A stretch of 64,000 bases of DNA from Bacillota bacterium (lineage in GTDB: Bacteria; Bacillota; Clostridia; Oscillospirales; Ethanoligenentaceae). A program made the position numbers and the translations under genes. This document shows positions 52,633 through 61,106 of the stretch, piece by piece (position 1 is the stretch's first letter; each line of letters begins with the position of its first letter). Under the pieces are notes generated by a model that searched no databases, was not told where the DNA came from, and worked only from the letters and a program-made list of their open reading frames with translations. The stretch is taken from the NCBI GenBank assembly GCA_023391835.1, contig JAEWAE010000048.1, forward strand, positions 1 to 64,000, written 5' to 3'.

Positions 52633-52715
52633 GCGGGCGTGGCGGAACTGGCATACGCGCTGGTCTTAGGAACCAGTGGGCAACCTTGTGGGTTCAAATC
52701 CCACCGTCCGCACCA
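52633..52715 (+). tRNA. tRNA-Leu (TAG)
   Basis: An 83-nt gene with encoded CCA (52713-52715). Acceptor GCGGGCG/CGTCCGC, anticodon stem CTGGT/ACCAG with loop CTTAGGA giving anticodon TAG, a long variable arm typical of tRNA-Leu, and T-loop GGTTCAAATCC. Confidence 0.95.
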
Positions 52716-52911
52716 CCAGTTGCACTGGAGGCAATCGCACCCTTCACATTTGTGGGGGGCGTTTTGCTTTGTGCTCGCATTTTTGCCCCACATCCAAATC
52801 GAGCAAATGGCACACCAGTTGCACTGGAAGCAATCGCACCCTTCACATTCGTGAGAGGCGTTTTGCTTTGTGCCCGCATTTTTACCTCGCATTCAAATTG
52901 AGCAAATAGCA
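52714..52911. repeat. 99-bp tandem duplication after tRNA-Leu
   Basis: Two units, 52714-52812 and 52813-52911, are about 88% identical and begin CACCAGTTGCACTGG. The first begins at the tRNA CCA end. Each contains GCAATCGCACCCTTCACAT and GTTTTGCTTTGTG blocks. Neither codes for a credible protein. It may be an intergenic repeat family or a tRNA-associated scar. Confidence 0.75.
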
Positions 52912-52916
52912 AACTT

Positions 52917-52957
52917 AAACTCCATGCGTCGGGATTTTAACCGGCACATGGAGTTTT
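52917..52957. terminator. Hairpin terminator after the tandem repeat
   Basis: AAACTCCATG pairs with CATGGAGTTTT around a loop with a second short stem (CGG/CCG). It could end the tRNA-Leu transcript. Confidence 0.7.
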
Positions 52958-53195
52958 GCCTTCCACCATGGCAAATTTATGCTATGCTGATTCTGAATTA
53001 TATGGATAGCCGAAATCAATGATGCTTTGCGCATAATCAACCGTCCCGATTACCGATAGGATAAAAGGCTGTAAACAGTCATGCGATACGATTGGTGAAG
53101 GGTATGCCCCGGTTGCGCGCGTTTTGCAATTTCCAGCAAGCGGCTCGATCATCCGCCCTTCCGCCTATAGAGGCGCCCGCATCCCACACGCGCCT
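52958..53195. other. Intergenic stretch, nothing recognised
   Basis: No gene, RNA signature or repeat seen between the terminator and the acetyltransferase. Confidence 0.4.
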
Positions 53196-53801
53196 CTATT
53201 CAATATCGATTCTGCGGTCCTTATAGTAAAATTCCCGGTCCTTTTCGCCGATCGGCCGCATCACCCGGCAGGGATTGCCCACCTCCACCACATTTGCGGG
53301 AATATCCCGGGTGACGACGGAGCCGGCCCCGATCACGGAATTATCGCCGATGGTGACGCCCGGCAGCACGATGACCCCCGCCCCGACCCACACATTCGCG
53401 CCGATACGCACCGGGATGTTATACTGGATGCCCCGTTCCCGCAGGGAGGGAAGCACCGGATGGGCGGCCGTCGCAATCGTCACGTTCGGGCCGAACATCA
53501 CATGGTCGCCCACATACACTTCGCCGTCATCCACAACAGTCAGGTGAAAATTAGCGTACACGCCGCAGCCGAAATGCATGTGTTGCCCGCTCCAATTGGC
53601 ATAAAACGGCGGCTCGATGTAGCAGTTTTCGCCGATGTCGGCAAACATGGCCCGCAATAGGCAGGCGCGTTTTTCCGTTTCGGAGGAACGGGTCAGGTTG
53701 AATTCCCGAAGCAGATCGGCGAAGCGGTACTGTTCCGCCAGAATTTCCGGGTCCCCCGGGTCGTAAAGCAGACCGTTTTCCATTCGCTCTTTTTCCGTCA
53801 T
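53196..53801 (-). CDS. Sugar O-acetyltransferase (maltose/galactoside acetyltransferase type)
   Basis: A 201-residue left-handed beta-helix enzyme. N-terminal MENGLLYDPGDPEIL mac-type domain, then hexapeptide repeats with the catalytic His in IATAAHPVLPS and NVWVGAGVIVLPGVTIGDN. ATG 53801 follows GGGGG. Promoter TTTACA (53892-53897), 16 bp, TATAAT (53870-53875). Confidence 0.92.
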   Translation of the reverse strand: MTEKERMENGLLYDPGDPEILAEQYRFADLLREFNLTRSSETEKRACLLRAMFADIGENCYIEPPFYANWSGQHMHFGCGVYANFHLTVVDDGEVYVGDHVMFGPNVTIATAAHPVLPSLRERGIQYNIPVRIGANVWVGAGVIVLPGVTIGDNSVIGAGSVVTRDIPANVVEVGNPCRVMRPIGEKDREFYYKDRRIDIE

Positions 53802-53905
53802 GGCACAATTCCCCCACTGGCGTTCATTTCGCCGCACGGCCTAAACTGCGGCCATGCGTGCTGCTTTCCATTATACCGGGATCTGCCGCCCTGTAAAGCG
53901 CCGGC

Positions 53906-53951
53906 ATAAAAAACGCTCCGCCGGGCGCAGCAGAGCCGAACCCGACGGAGC
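53906..53951 (-). terminator. Terminator of the CIRCE-controlled gene
   Basis: Stem GCTCCGTCGGG / CCCGGCGGAGC, then GTTTTTT on the minus strand, 29 bases after the stop. Confidence 0.85.
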
Positions 53952-53979
53952 ATGAAAAGCCGGAACGTACGCCGTCCGG

Positions 53980-54189
53980 TCACGCACCCGTTTCCCCCAG
54001 GTAATCGTGGCCTGCCGACCGGTCGCCGGTATAAGCGTTGCTCAGATTGCACTTGGCATTCGGGCATTCCGCCCGGCCGCACATCTTTTCCGCCTGGTCG
54101 CCATGAACGCCGGGCTGATACCGGATCTGCACCGGCACGTATTCGTTGCGATATCGGCAAAACTGACCCATCACTTTTCCCCGAACCAT
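53980..54189 (-). CDS. 69-residue Cys-containing protein under CIRCE control
   Basis: ATG 54189 follows AAGGAG. The protein is mostly polar with Cys at about 11, 37, 42 and 47 (CGRAECPNAKC), possibly a metal site, and ends DYLGETGA. It has its own terminator. The only promoter upstream on this strand contains a perfect HrcA operator, so it should be a heat-shock gene, although it is not one of the known HrcA targets groESL, dnaK or hrcA. No family recognised. Confidence 0.75.
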   Translation of the reverse strand: MVRGKVMGQFCRYRNEYVPVQIRYQPGVHGDQAEKMCGRAECPNAKCNLSNAYTGDRSAGHDYLGETGA

Positions 54190-54363
54190 ATGTTCCCGCT
54201 CCTTTTTGCAAAATGGACGGCCCGCTGCCAGAGGCAAAAGCCGGGCACGCCGGGCGCAAAAAAATTCCCACTTCCCCGCCGGCGGCCTCAGCCGCCGGCA
54301 TGGGATGTCGGAAAAAGGGAGAACCGTATTCATTTGCACGGCGATTCTTCCGCGCCCAAAGAT

Positions 54364-54422
54364 TTAGCACTCTGTATTACCGAGTGCTAACATTAGTATA
54401 CCATATTTCTCCGGTTTGTCAA
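54364..54422 (-). promoter_or_regulatory. CIRCE element (HrcA operator) with promoter
   Basis: TTAGCACTC-N9-GAGTGCTAA at 54364-54390 is a perfect CIRCE. Just upstream on the minus strand are TTGACA (54417-54422), a 16-bp spacer and TATACT (54395-54400). Initiation falls next to the operator, as in HrcA-repressed promoters. Leader of about 180 nt to the first gene, including a GCCGGCGGC/GCCGCCGGC hairpin. Confidence 0.95.
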
Positions 54423-54429
54423 ATGGGCA

Positions 54430-55131
54430 TCACCACTCGATCTGCTCCACCGGCGTGGGGTGCGGGTTGACGCGGATATCCTGTGCGCAGCCGTTGCGGA
54501 TGAGGATGACCCGGTCGGCCATGGGGACGAGGGCCTGGTTGTGGGTGATGATGACAACGGTCATGCCACGGTCCCGGCAGGTATGCTGGAGCAGTGAGAG
54601 GATGCGTTTGCCGGTGGTGTAATCCAGCGCGCCGGTGGGCTCGTCGCAAAGCATCAGCTTGGGGTTCTTAGCCAGCGCCCGGGCGATGGCCACCCGCTGC
54701 TGTTCCCCACCGGAAAGCTGAGAGGGAAAATTATCCACCCGATCGGCCAGCCCCACTTCCGCCAGCGTTTGGGCCGCGGGCAGCGGATTGCGGCAGATCT
54801 GGGCCGCCAACTCGACGTTTTCCAGCGCCGTGAGATTAGGAATGAGATTATAAAACTGGAACACAAAGCCGATATCCTCCCGCCGGTAGGCGGTGAGCTG
54901 CCGCTCGCCGAAGGCGCTGACCTCGGCCCCGTCGACCATGACGCGGCCCGAGGAGCAGGTATCCATTCCGCCGAGGATATTGAGCACGGTGGTCTTGCCC
55001 GCGCCGCTCGGGCCGACAATAACTGCCAGTTCGCCCTTCTCGACGGTGAAACGGATACGGTCGACGGCATGCACGGGCACCTCGCCCGTCTGATAGATCT
55101 TGGATACGTCGTCAAATTCAATAAAGCTCAT
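54430..55131 (-). CDS. ABC transporter ATPase (MacB/LolD type), no permease nearby
   Basis: A 233-residue ATP-binding subunit. Walker A VGPSGAGKTT, signature QLSGGEQQRVAIARAL, Walker B LMLCDEPTGALD and the switch His in VIITHNQAL are intact. Members normally lie beside an FtsX-like permease gene; none is adjacent here, downstream being the CIRCE gene. GGGAGG precedes the ATG. Confidence 0.9.
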   Translation of the reverse strand: MSFIEFDDVSKIYQTGEVPVHAVDRIRFTVEKGELAVIVGPSGAGKTTVLNILGGMDTCSSGRVMVDGAEVSAFGERQLTAYRREDIGFVFQFYNLIPNLTALENVELAAQICRNPLPAAQTLAEVGLADRVDNFPSQLSGGEQQRVAIARALAKNPKLMLCDEPTGALDYTTGKRILSLLQHTCRDRGMTVVIITHNQALVPMADRVILIRNGCAQDIRVNPHPTPVEQIEW

Positions 55132-55565
55132 GACCCGACAGCCTCCCGTATCGCGGCCCGGCTGATCCGACCGCGGAATTTGATCCGATTTCCCGTCGAA
55201 ATACTAGAATGACCGCCACCGGGCGACAGCGGCAGATCGGCGGCGGCATTGCTTTTTTAGCGGAGATTCGTATCTATTATACGCAATCCTGCCGCGTGGT
55301 GCAATCGCGGTGTCATAATTCCGGCCGTCTTGGCAGGATAATTGCCCCAGTCTGGTAAAGGTATGGAAGCTGTGGGACCGATAATTACAATTTATATTGA
55401 ATATCATTATTATTTTCATCATATTGTCGATTGTATTCGGTCTGCCGGCCCGGTATAATAAATATAGAATTTTTCCGTCGTTTTGCCCGGTATTTTTGCC
55501 GGAACATGCATGCGGATTGTATTCTGTCGTTCCCCTACCAATCGAATCGGAAAAGAGGAATTGCC
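55132..55565. other. Regulatory gap before feoA
   Basis: No gene. It holds a Fur-like AT-rich site and promoter near feoA (TTGAAT 55397-55402, 17 bp, CATATT) and the start region of the divergent ABC gene. Confidence 0.5.
55397..55425 (+). promoter_or_regulatory. Candidate Fur-controlled feo promoter
   Basis: TTGAAT, 17-bp spacer and CATATT. The spacer has an ATCATTATTATT run similar to half sites of Fur boxes. A near-identical layout with AATGAGTATCATT precedes the 58042 gene. Fur control is inferred. Confidence 0.5.
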
Positions 55566-55787
55566 ATGACGCTGGATCAGCTACCAATTGGCGGTAAATC
55601 GCAGATCGTTGTCGTGCGCGGCACGGGTGCTCTGCGGGACCGGCTTCTCGACATGGGTCTGACTCCCCACACGGAGGTGCTGGTGCGCAAGGTTGCCCCT
55701 ATGGGCGACCCCATCGAATTGATGCTGCGCGGTTATGAGCTGACGCTGCGTCTGGAAGACGCCCGCAATATCGAAGTGGAAGGATAA
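55566..55787 (+). CDS. feoA: FeoA, ferrous iron transport accessory protein
   Basis: A 73-residue SH3-like protein (LPIGGKSQIVVVRG, DRLLDMGLTPHTEV, PIELMLRGYELTLR). It supports FeoB in Fe(II) uptake and starts the feo operon; feoB follows six bases later. Confidence 0.93.
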   Translation: MTLDQLPIGGKSQIVVVRGTGALRDRLLDMGLTPHTEVLVRKVAPMGDPIELMLRGYELTLRLEDARNIEVEG

Positions 55788-55793
55788 CGCCGC

Positions 55794-57803
55794 ATGATCA
55801 CTTTTGCCCTGGCCGGAAATCAGAATTCCGGGAAGACCACGCTTTTCAATCAGCTCACCGGCTCCAACCAACATGTGGGGAATTTTCCCGGCGTCACGGT
55901 CGAACGCAAAGACGGCGTCATCCGTGGCCACCGGGACGCCGTGGTGGTCGATCTGCCCGGCATTTACGCTTTGGCACCTTACACAAGTGAGGAAATCGTC
56001 ACCCGCGACTTCATCACCCGGCAGCATCCGGACGGCATCATCAACATCGTCGACGCCACCAACATCGAGCGCAACCTTTACCTGAGTCTGCAGCTCATTC
56101 AGCTGCACATCCCGATGGTCATCGCGCTGAATATGATGGACGAGGTCACCTCCAACGGCGGCAAGGTGGACACGGCACGCATGCAAAAGGAGCTTGGCGT
56201 GCCCGTGGTGCCGATTTCCGCCAGCCGCAACCAAGGCATCGACCGCCTCATTCGGGCGGCGCTGCTGGTGGCCGGCACCCGGGCGCGGCCCTCCCGCTCC
56301 GGGTTTTACGACGGCCCGGCGGGGCTGGCGCTTACGGATGTGACCGGCATGGTGGCCGGGGCAGCCGAAAAGGAGCAGATCCCGGCAGAATTCGCCGCTG
56401 TCAAGATACTGGAAAACGACACCCTCATGCTCAAAAATCTGGAGCTTCCGGCCGGTGACGCGCAGGCGGTGGAGACCCGCATCCGGCGGATGGAGCAGGA
56501 GCTTGGCACCGACCGTAAGGCCGCCATTGCGGACATGCGTTACCGTTTTATCGACCGGCTGTGCGCCGACACGGTGGTCAAGCCGGCCGAAAGCAAGCAG
56601 CACCGACGCAGCGTGGCCATCGACAAGGTGCTGACCAACCGGTACCTGGCAATCCCCGCATTTCTGGGCATCATGCTGCTGATTTTCTGGCTCACATTCG
56701 GGGTCATCGGCAGCTTTTTGAGCGACGAGCTGGGTGCCGGCATTTCGGTGCTGGGCACCCTCGCCGGCACGGGGCTGAAAGCCGCCGGCGTACACCCGGT
56801 GGTCATCTCGCTGGTGGTCGACGGGGTATTCGCCGGCGTGGGCAGTGTGCTTTCCTTCGTGCCCACCATCGTCATCCTCTTCTTTTTCCTCTCGCTGCTG
56901 GAAGACAGCGGCTATATGGCGCGGGTCGCTTTTGTGACGGATAAGCTCCTGCGCAAGATCGGCCTTTCGGGGCGCAGCTTCGTGCCCATGCTCATCGGTT
57001 TCGGCTGCTCGGTGCCCGCAGTGATGGCCACCCGTACACTGCCCAGCGAGCGCGACCGCAAAATGACCGTCTTCCTCATCCCCTTTATGAGCTGCAGTGC
57101 CAAGCTGCCGATTTACGGCATGTTCACGATGGCGTTTTTCCCGCGGCACCGGGCGCTGGTGATGATCGTGCTCTATGTCTTCGGGATGCTCATGGGCATC
57201 GTCAGCGCGCTGCTGTCTCGCCGCGCCATATTCCGCGGCGATTCGGACCCCTTCGTGATGGAGCTGCCCAATTACCGGCTGCCCAGCCCCAAAAGCGTGC
57301 TGCTGCTTTTATGGGATAAGACCCGCGATTTTCTCACCCGGGCCTTTACGATCATATTCGTGGCCACACTGGTCATCTGGTTTTTGCAAAAATTCGGCTG
57401 GGGCCTGCGGCCCGTGGCCGAGAGCTCCCGGAGCATCCTGGCGGGCATCGGCCGCTTCATTTCCCCGATCTTCGCGCCCATGGGCTTCGGCGACTGGCGG
57501 GTATCCACCGCACTGCTCACCGGCTTCATGGCCAAAGAGGCGGTCATCAGCACCTTCGGCGTGCTCACCGGTGCGAGCACCGCGGCGCTGCCCGCCGCGC
57601 TCAGCCATATGCTCACCCCCATGGCGGCTTTTTCCTTCCTTATTTTCACGCTGATCTATTCGCCCTGCGTGGCGGCCATCAGCGCCATCCGGCGGGAACT
57701 CAACAGCGACCTGGCGGCGCTGGGCGTGGTGGTCTATCAGACGGCGTTCGCATGGGTATGCGCCTTCTTGGTCTATCAGGCCGGCTCGCTGCTCATCCGC
57801 TGA
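55794..57803 (+). CDS. feoB: FeoB, ferrous iron transporter
   Basis: A 669-residue membrane protein with an N-terminal G domain: G1 GNQNSGKTT, G3 DLPGIYAL, G4 NMMD. The gate-motif region GFGCSVPAVMATRT and multiple TM segments follow. It takes up Fe(II) under anaerobic conditions. Confidence 0.97.
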   Translation: MITFALAGNQNSGKTTLFNQLTGSNQHVGNFPGVTVERKDGVIRGHRDAVVVDLPGIYALAPYTSEEIVTRDFITRQHPDGIINIVDATNIERNLYLSLQLIQLHIPMVIALNMMDEVTSNGGKVDTARMQKELGVPVVPISASRNQGIDRLIRAALLVAGTRARPSRSGFYDGPAGLALTDVTGMVAGAAEKEQIPAEFAAVKILENDTLMLKNLELPAGDAQAVETRIRRMEQELGTDRKAAIADMRYRFIDRLCADTVVKPAESKQHRRSVAIDKVLTNRYLAIPAFLGIMLLIFWLTFGVIGSFLSDELGAGISVLGTLAGTGLKAAGVHPVVISLVVDGVFAGVGSVLSFVPTIVILFFFLSLLEDSGYMARVAFVTDKLLRKIGLSGRSFVPMLIGFGCSVPAVMATRTLPSERDRKMTVFLIPFMSCSAKLPIYGMFTMAFFPRHRALVMIVLYVFGMLMGIVSALLSRRAIFRGDSDPFVMELPNYRLPSPKSVLLLLWDKTRDFLTRAFTIIFVATLVIWFLQKFGWGLRPVAESSRSILAGIGRFISPIFAPMGFGDWRVSTALLTGFMAKEAVISTFGVLTGASTAALPAALSHMLTPMAAFSFLIFTLIYSPCVAAISAIRRELNSDLAALGVVVYQTAFAWVCAFLVYQAGSLLIR

Positions 57804-57841
57804 GCGGCAAAGGTGCCCCTGCCACAAAGCGGCCGCGTTTG

Positions 57842-57871
57842 ATCCGACGGAACAGATTCCGTCGGATTTTT
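57842..57871 (+). terminator. feoAB terminator
   Basis: Perfect stem ATCCGACGGAA / TTCCGTCGGAT, four-base loop, then TTTTT. Confidence 0.9.
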
Positions 57872-57902
57872 CGTCAGAAGAGGAAGAATCCGCGCTTCTA
57901 TA

Positions 57903-57931
57903 TTGACAATGAGTATCATTAGCGGTAAACT
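57903..57931 (+). promoter_or_regulatory. Fur-type promoter of the Cys-rich FeoB partner
   Basis: TTGACA (57903-57908), 17-bp spacer, TAAACT (57926-57931). The spacer starts ATGAGTATCATT, a dyad close to the classic Fur box, so iron would repress it. Confidence 0.65.
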
Positions 57932-58041
57932 GTAAATGGAAACGATAGCTTCCGATTAAATGTCTGCCGACCATCCACCACGCGGGTTTTCCCCCGCCGG
58001 CGCGCAAATGCGCCGCTCGGATGGCTGAGGAGGTTTGAATT

Positions 58042-58290
58042 ATGAATCTGCCGACTGTCATCATCACCCTTGCGGTGGCCGCCCTGCTGGGCCTGGCCAT
58101 CCGGTATATGGTCAAAAACGGGGCGTGTGCCGCCTGCGGAATGAGCGAATCCTGTACGTCGCATAAAAAGGGCGGTGCCGCCGCTTCCGCCGGATGCGGC
58201 GGAAAATGCTCCGCCTGCCAGTATTATGCCTACGAGCAGCAGCTTGCCGCGGCCGTCAAAGCCAAACGCGCCGCCCATCCGCAGAGCTGA
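58042..58290 (+). CDS. FeoB-associated Cys-rich membrane protein
   Basis: An 82-residue protein. One N-terminal membrane helix is followed by CAACGMSESC and CGGKCSACQYY, the Cys pattern of the FeoB-associated Cys-rich family. Located after feoB but with its own Fur-type promoter. Likely handles Fe(II) at the membrane. Confidence 0.85.
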   Translation: MNLPTVIITLAVAALLGLAIRYMVKNGACAACGMSESCTSHKKGGAAASAGCGGKCSACQYYAYEQQLAAAVKAKRAAHPQS

Positions 58291-58362
58291 ACGGCTGCCG
58301 TCTATTTCGGTTTCCGAGCCGCCGCACCGTCTGTCGATCTGCCGAAAGGATGATTTCCCGCC

Positions 58363-58755
58363 ATGGCCGCCACCGTTATCATTTGCATCGCCATCGCCGC
58401 TCTGCTGGCAGTGGGGATTCTGAGCACCCGCAAACGCATTTCCGTCGGGTGCTGCGGCGGCAGCGCCGATCCGGCCCCCCGCCGGGCCAAAGTCACCGAC
58501 CGGGATCTGCACCACTATCCGTTGGAAAAGACTGTGGAAATCGACGGCATGCATTGCCGCAACTGCACCATCCGGGTGGAAAATGCGCTGGATTCCCTCG
58601 ATGGCGTGCTGGCTAAGGTCAGCCTCCGTCCCGGCCGGGCCGAAGTGCACATGAAGCGGGAAATTGCTGACCCTGTGCTGCGGCGAGCTGTGAGCGACGC
58701 CGGGTATACGGTGCGTTCCATCCGGGAAAGCGCACCCGCAGATACGCCCATATAA
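58363..58755 (+). CDS. Membrane-tethered heavy-metal-binding (HMA) protein
   Basis: A 130-residue protein. A membrane helix at residues 3-20, a GCCGG cluster at about 29, then an HMA domain with the metal site GMHCRNC. HMA domains usually bind Cu(I) or similar soft metals and are part of P-type ATPases; a free, membrane-anchored one next to feoAB is unusual. Likely co-transcribed with the 58042 gene. Confidence 0.8.
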   Translation: MAATVIICIAIAALLAVGILSTRKRISVGCCGGSADPAPRRAKVTDRDLHHYPLEKTVEIDGMHCRNCTIRVENALDSLDGVLAKVSLRPGRAEVHMKREIADPVLRRAVSDAGYTVRSIRESAPADTPI

Positions 58756-58821
58756 GCCGTATTACCGGCAATCATGCTGTTTTTGACCAGCCGGCATATT
58801 CATATTTGTATGTTTATCTCA

Positions 58822-58866
58822 ATTACGTCCGAAATCCGTAAGATTTCGGGCGTAATTTGTTATAAT
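58822..58866 (+). promoter_or_regulatory. Long inverted repeat over the MFS gene promoter
   Basis: Arms 58822-58836 and 58842-58856 match 14 of 15 bases around a five-base loop (CCGAAATC core). TATAAT follows at 58861-58866 with no good -35. It could be an operator for a local regulator, or a terminator of the gene before with a poor T run. Confidence 0.55.
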
Positions 58867-58906
58867 GGTTGACTGGAACGGATCGACCATAGGGAGGAAT
58901 ACCGGC

Positions 58907-60106
58907 ATGGCAAACACACAGCGGGTCTTTACGGGCAGCGTACTGGCGCTGGTCCTATTGAGTTTCATTTTGGGTACCAGCGAATTCATCGTGGTGGGCA
59001 CCCTGCCCGACATCGCCGGCAGCCTGCACCAATCCATCGCCGTGGTGGGCACCATCGTGTCGGTGTTCGCAATCACCTATGCACTGGGTACGCCTTTTCT
59101 CACCGCCTTCACCAGCAATTTCAACCGGTATCGGCTGCTGCTGGCACTGACGGTGCTGTTTATTCTGGGCAATATCATGAGCGCGGCGGCGGCCTCTTAC
59201 GGCTGGTTGATCGTCTCGCGGGTAATCACGTCGGTGGTTTCGGGCACGCTGATTTCGGTGTCGATGACTTTTTCAAGCGACGTGGCCACTCCGGAAAACC
59301 GCGGCCGGGTCGTGGCGTGGATTTTTTCCGGCTTCAGCATCGCCTCGGTGGTCGGGGTGCCGGCGGGCTCTTTTTTAAGCCACCTGCTGGGCTGGCGCTG
59401 GGCCTTCGGCGCCATCGCCGTGCTGAGCGCCGGGGTGCTCGTGCTTTTGATACGTATGCTGCCCCGGCAGGGCACGATCCAGAAATCCCGGCTGAACCAG
59501 CAGCTCGCCCTGTTTACCGACCGGCGCATCCAGCTCGGGTTTTTCGTGCCCATGCTCGGCGCGGCGGGCACGTATGTATGCTACACCTATCTGACGCCGA
59601 TTTTTCAAAACGCGCTGGGTGTGCCGGCGAAATACACCGGTGTGGCGCTGTTTTTCTTCGGCGTATGCGCCATCGGCAGCAATCTCTTTTCCGGCCGGCT
59701 GGCCGGCATGGGCGGCACGCGGAAACTGCCGGGAATTTTTATCGCCCAGACGGCATGCCTGTTGCTCATGCCCCTGAGCCTGCGGTGGGCACCGGCGGGC
59801 TTCGCCGACGTGATGGCTCTGGGCTTCATCATGTATCTGATGAATTCCCCCATCATGCTTTTCTATCTGGATACCGCGAGCGCCGACTACCCTCAGTCGG
59901 TCAGCTTGGCGTCGGCCATCAATCCGGTCTCATTCAACCTAGGCATTTCGTTGGGGTCGCTGGTAGGGAGCCTGGTCGTGGGTCACCTGGGGCTGCGGCC
60001 GCTGGGCTGGTTCGGCACGATATTCGCGTTGGGTGATCTGGCCGTGGCGCTGACTCTGTGCGGCATCACCCGCCGGGCTGCCGGGGAACGGGAAAAACGC
60101 GGCTGA
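58907..60106 (+). CDS. MFS efflux transporter (YdhP/AraJ type)
   Basis: A 399-residue protein with 12 predicted TM helices. LGTSEFIVVGTLPDIAGSL and DVATPENRGRVVAWIFSGFS are typical of the arabinose/purine-type efflux branch. ATG 58907 behind GGGAGG. Substrate unknown. Confidence 0.88.
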   Translation: MANTQRVFTGSVLALVLLSFILGTSEFIVVGTLPDIAGSLHQSIAVVGTIVSVFAITYALGTPFLTAFTSNFNRYRLLLALTVLFILGNIMSAAAASYGWLIVSRVITSVVSGTLISVSMTFSSDVATPENRGRVVAWIFSGFSIASVVGVPAGSFLSHLLGWRWAFGAIAVLSAGVLVLLIRMLPRQGTIQKSRLNQQLALFTDRRIQLGFFVPMLGAAGTYVCYTYLTPIFQNALGVPAKYTGVALFFFGVCAIGSNLFSGRLAGMGGTRKLPGIFIAQTACLLLMPLSLRWAPAGFADVMALGFIMYLMNSPIMLFYLDTASADYPQSVSLASAINPVSFNLGISLGSLVGSLVVGHLGLRPLGWFGTIFALGDLAVALTLCGITRRAAGEREKRG

Positions 60107-60139
60107 GCCGACGGGGAAAAGGCTCTTTTACCGGCGAGG

Positions 60140-60168
60140 TTGACAAATGCCTCGCGGTATATTATAAT
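60140..60168 (+). promoter_or_regulatory. Promoter of the manganese riboswitch/mntP
   Basis: TTGACA (60140-60145), 17-bp spacer, TATAAT (60163-60168): consensus sigma-A elements. Confidence 0.85.
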
Positions 60169-60188
60169 CAATCGCAATGTGCATCAGA

Positions 60189-60360
60189 TGAGGGAGTAGT
60201 TTCCGTGCCACGGCGCGGGGCAAGTCAACATACTGACCGGCGACGGTCTGGCTTACCTTAAAAAACGAGACTCACGATATGCCCGTCTTCGGCATACCTG
60301 AGCCTTTTCCCTACCGGGTCTTGCGTTCAGGCGCTGCCGAAAGGCGGTGCCTGATTTTTT
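60189..60360 (+). ncRNA. yybP-ykoY manganese riboswitch with terminator
   Basis: The aptamer contains the conserved GGGAGTAG (60192-60199), GTCAACATACTG and a closing CATACCTGAGCC (60293-60304). The expression platform is the stem TCAGGCGCTGCC / GGCGGTGCCTGA and TTTTTT at 60327-60360. Mn(II) binding should prevent termination and switch on mntP. Class identity is read from motifs. Confidence 0.88.
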
Positions 60361-60430
60361 ACAGCCATTCCGGGTAAACCCGACGGGGGCCTTTCCCGGA
60401 AATGGCCGGAGTGAAAGCCGGGGATACCGA

Positions 60431-61015
60431 ATGAGTGTGTGGGAACTGATCGCCATCGGGGTGGGGCTGTCGATGGACGCCTTCGCCGTATCCGTCTGCA
60501 AGGGTCTTTCCATCCGGAAGCTGCGGTTTGGCGCGGCGCTGACGGTGGGGCTGTATTTCGGCATTTTTCAGGCGGGGATGCCGCTGCTGGGCTATCTGCT
60601 GGGTTCCCGCTTCGCCGGGAGCATCGAGCATTACGACCACTGGATTGCCTTCGGGCTGCTCGCCGCCATCGGCGGCAAGATGATTTGGGACAGCTTCACC
60701 GGCGACGAGTGCGACGGCGAGTGCGGCACCGAGCGGGGCGCTTCGCTGCGCTTTCGGGTCATGCTGCCGCTGGCGGTGGCCACAAGCATCGACGCGCTGG
60801 CCGTGGGCGTGACATTTGCGTTTCTGAAGGTGCAGATCCTGCCCGCCGTCACGCTCATCGGCGTCATCACGCTGGCGATTTCCATGGCGGGCGTGTGGGT
60901 CGGGCATATCTTCGGGCTGCGGTTCCAGTCGAAAGCCGAGCTGGCTGGCGGCGCCGTGCTGATCCTCATGGGTCTGAAAATCCTGCTGGAACACCTGGGC
61001 GTGCTGAAAATCTGA
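60431..61015 (+). CDS. mntP: Manganese efflux pump MntP
   Basis: A 194-residue membrane protein with six TM helices. Repeats with the motif GLSMDAFAVSVCKGL and TSIDALAVGVTF, both carrying the conserved acidic metal residues. It exports Mn(II) and is controlled by the riboswitch upstream. Confidence 0.95.
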   Translation: MSVWELIAIGVGLSMDAFAVSVCKGLSIRKLRFGAALTVGLYFGIFQAGMPLLGYLLGSRFAGSIEHYDHWIAFGLLAAIGGKMIWDSFTGDECDGECGTERGASLRFRVMLPLAVATSIDALAVGVTFAFLKVQILPAVTLIGVITLAISMAGVWVGHIFGLRFQSKAELAGGAVLILMGLKILLEHLGVLKI

Positions 61016-61034
61016 GGCCAGGCCCCGAAACGGG

Positions 61035-61063
61035 TTGCCCGGGAACCCGAACGGCGGTATAAT
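61035..61063 (+). promoter_or_regulatory. Promoter of the pentapeptide-repeat gene
   Basis: TTGCCC (61035-61040), 17-bp spacer, TATAAT (61058-61063). Confidence 0.6.
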
Positions 61064-61106
61064 CAAGTCAAGCCAAATCCGATTTTTGCAGAATCAGGTG
61101 AACGCA

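Noticed and set aside
51324..52892. 522-residue open frame on the minus strand, with Cys-rich N-terminal part
   Set aside because: Opposite the PLP enzyme and reading through the tRNA-Leu and tandem repeat; its Cys motifs come from the repeat units. No ribosome site.
52633..52957. Second integrated element at tRNA-Leu
   Set aside because: No integrase or phage gene next to it; the repeat units are adjacent to each other and do not bracket foreign DNA.
55581..57149. 522-residue open frame on the minus strand
   Set aside because: Antisense to feoA and feoB.
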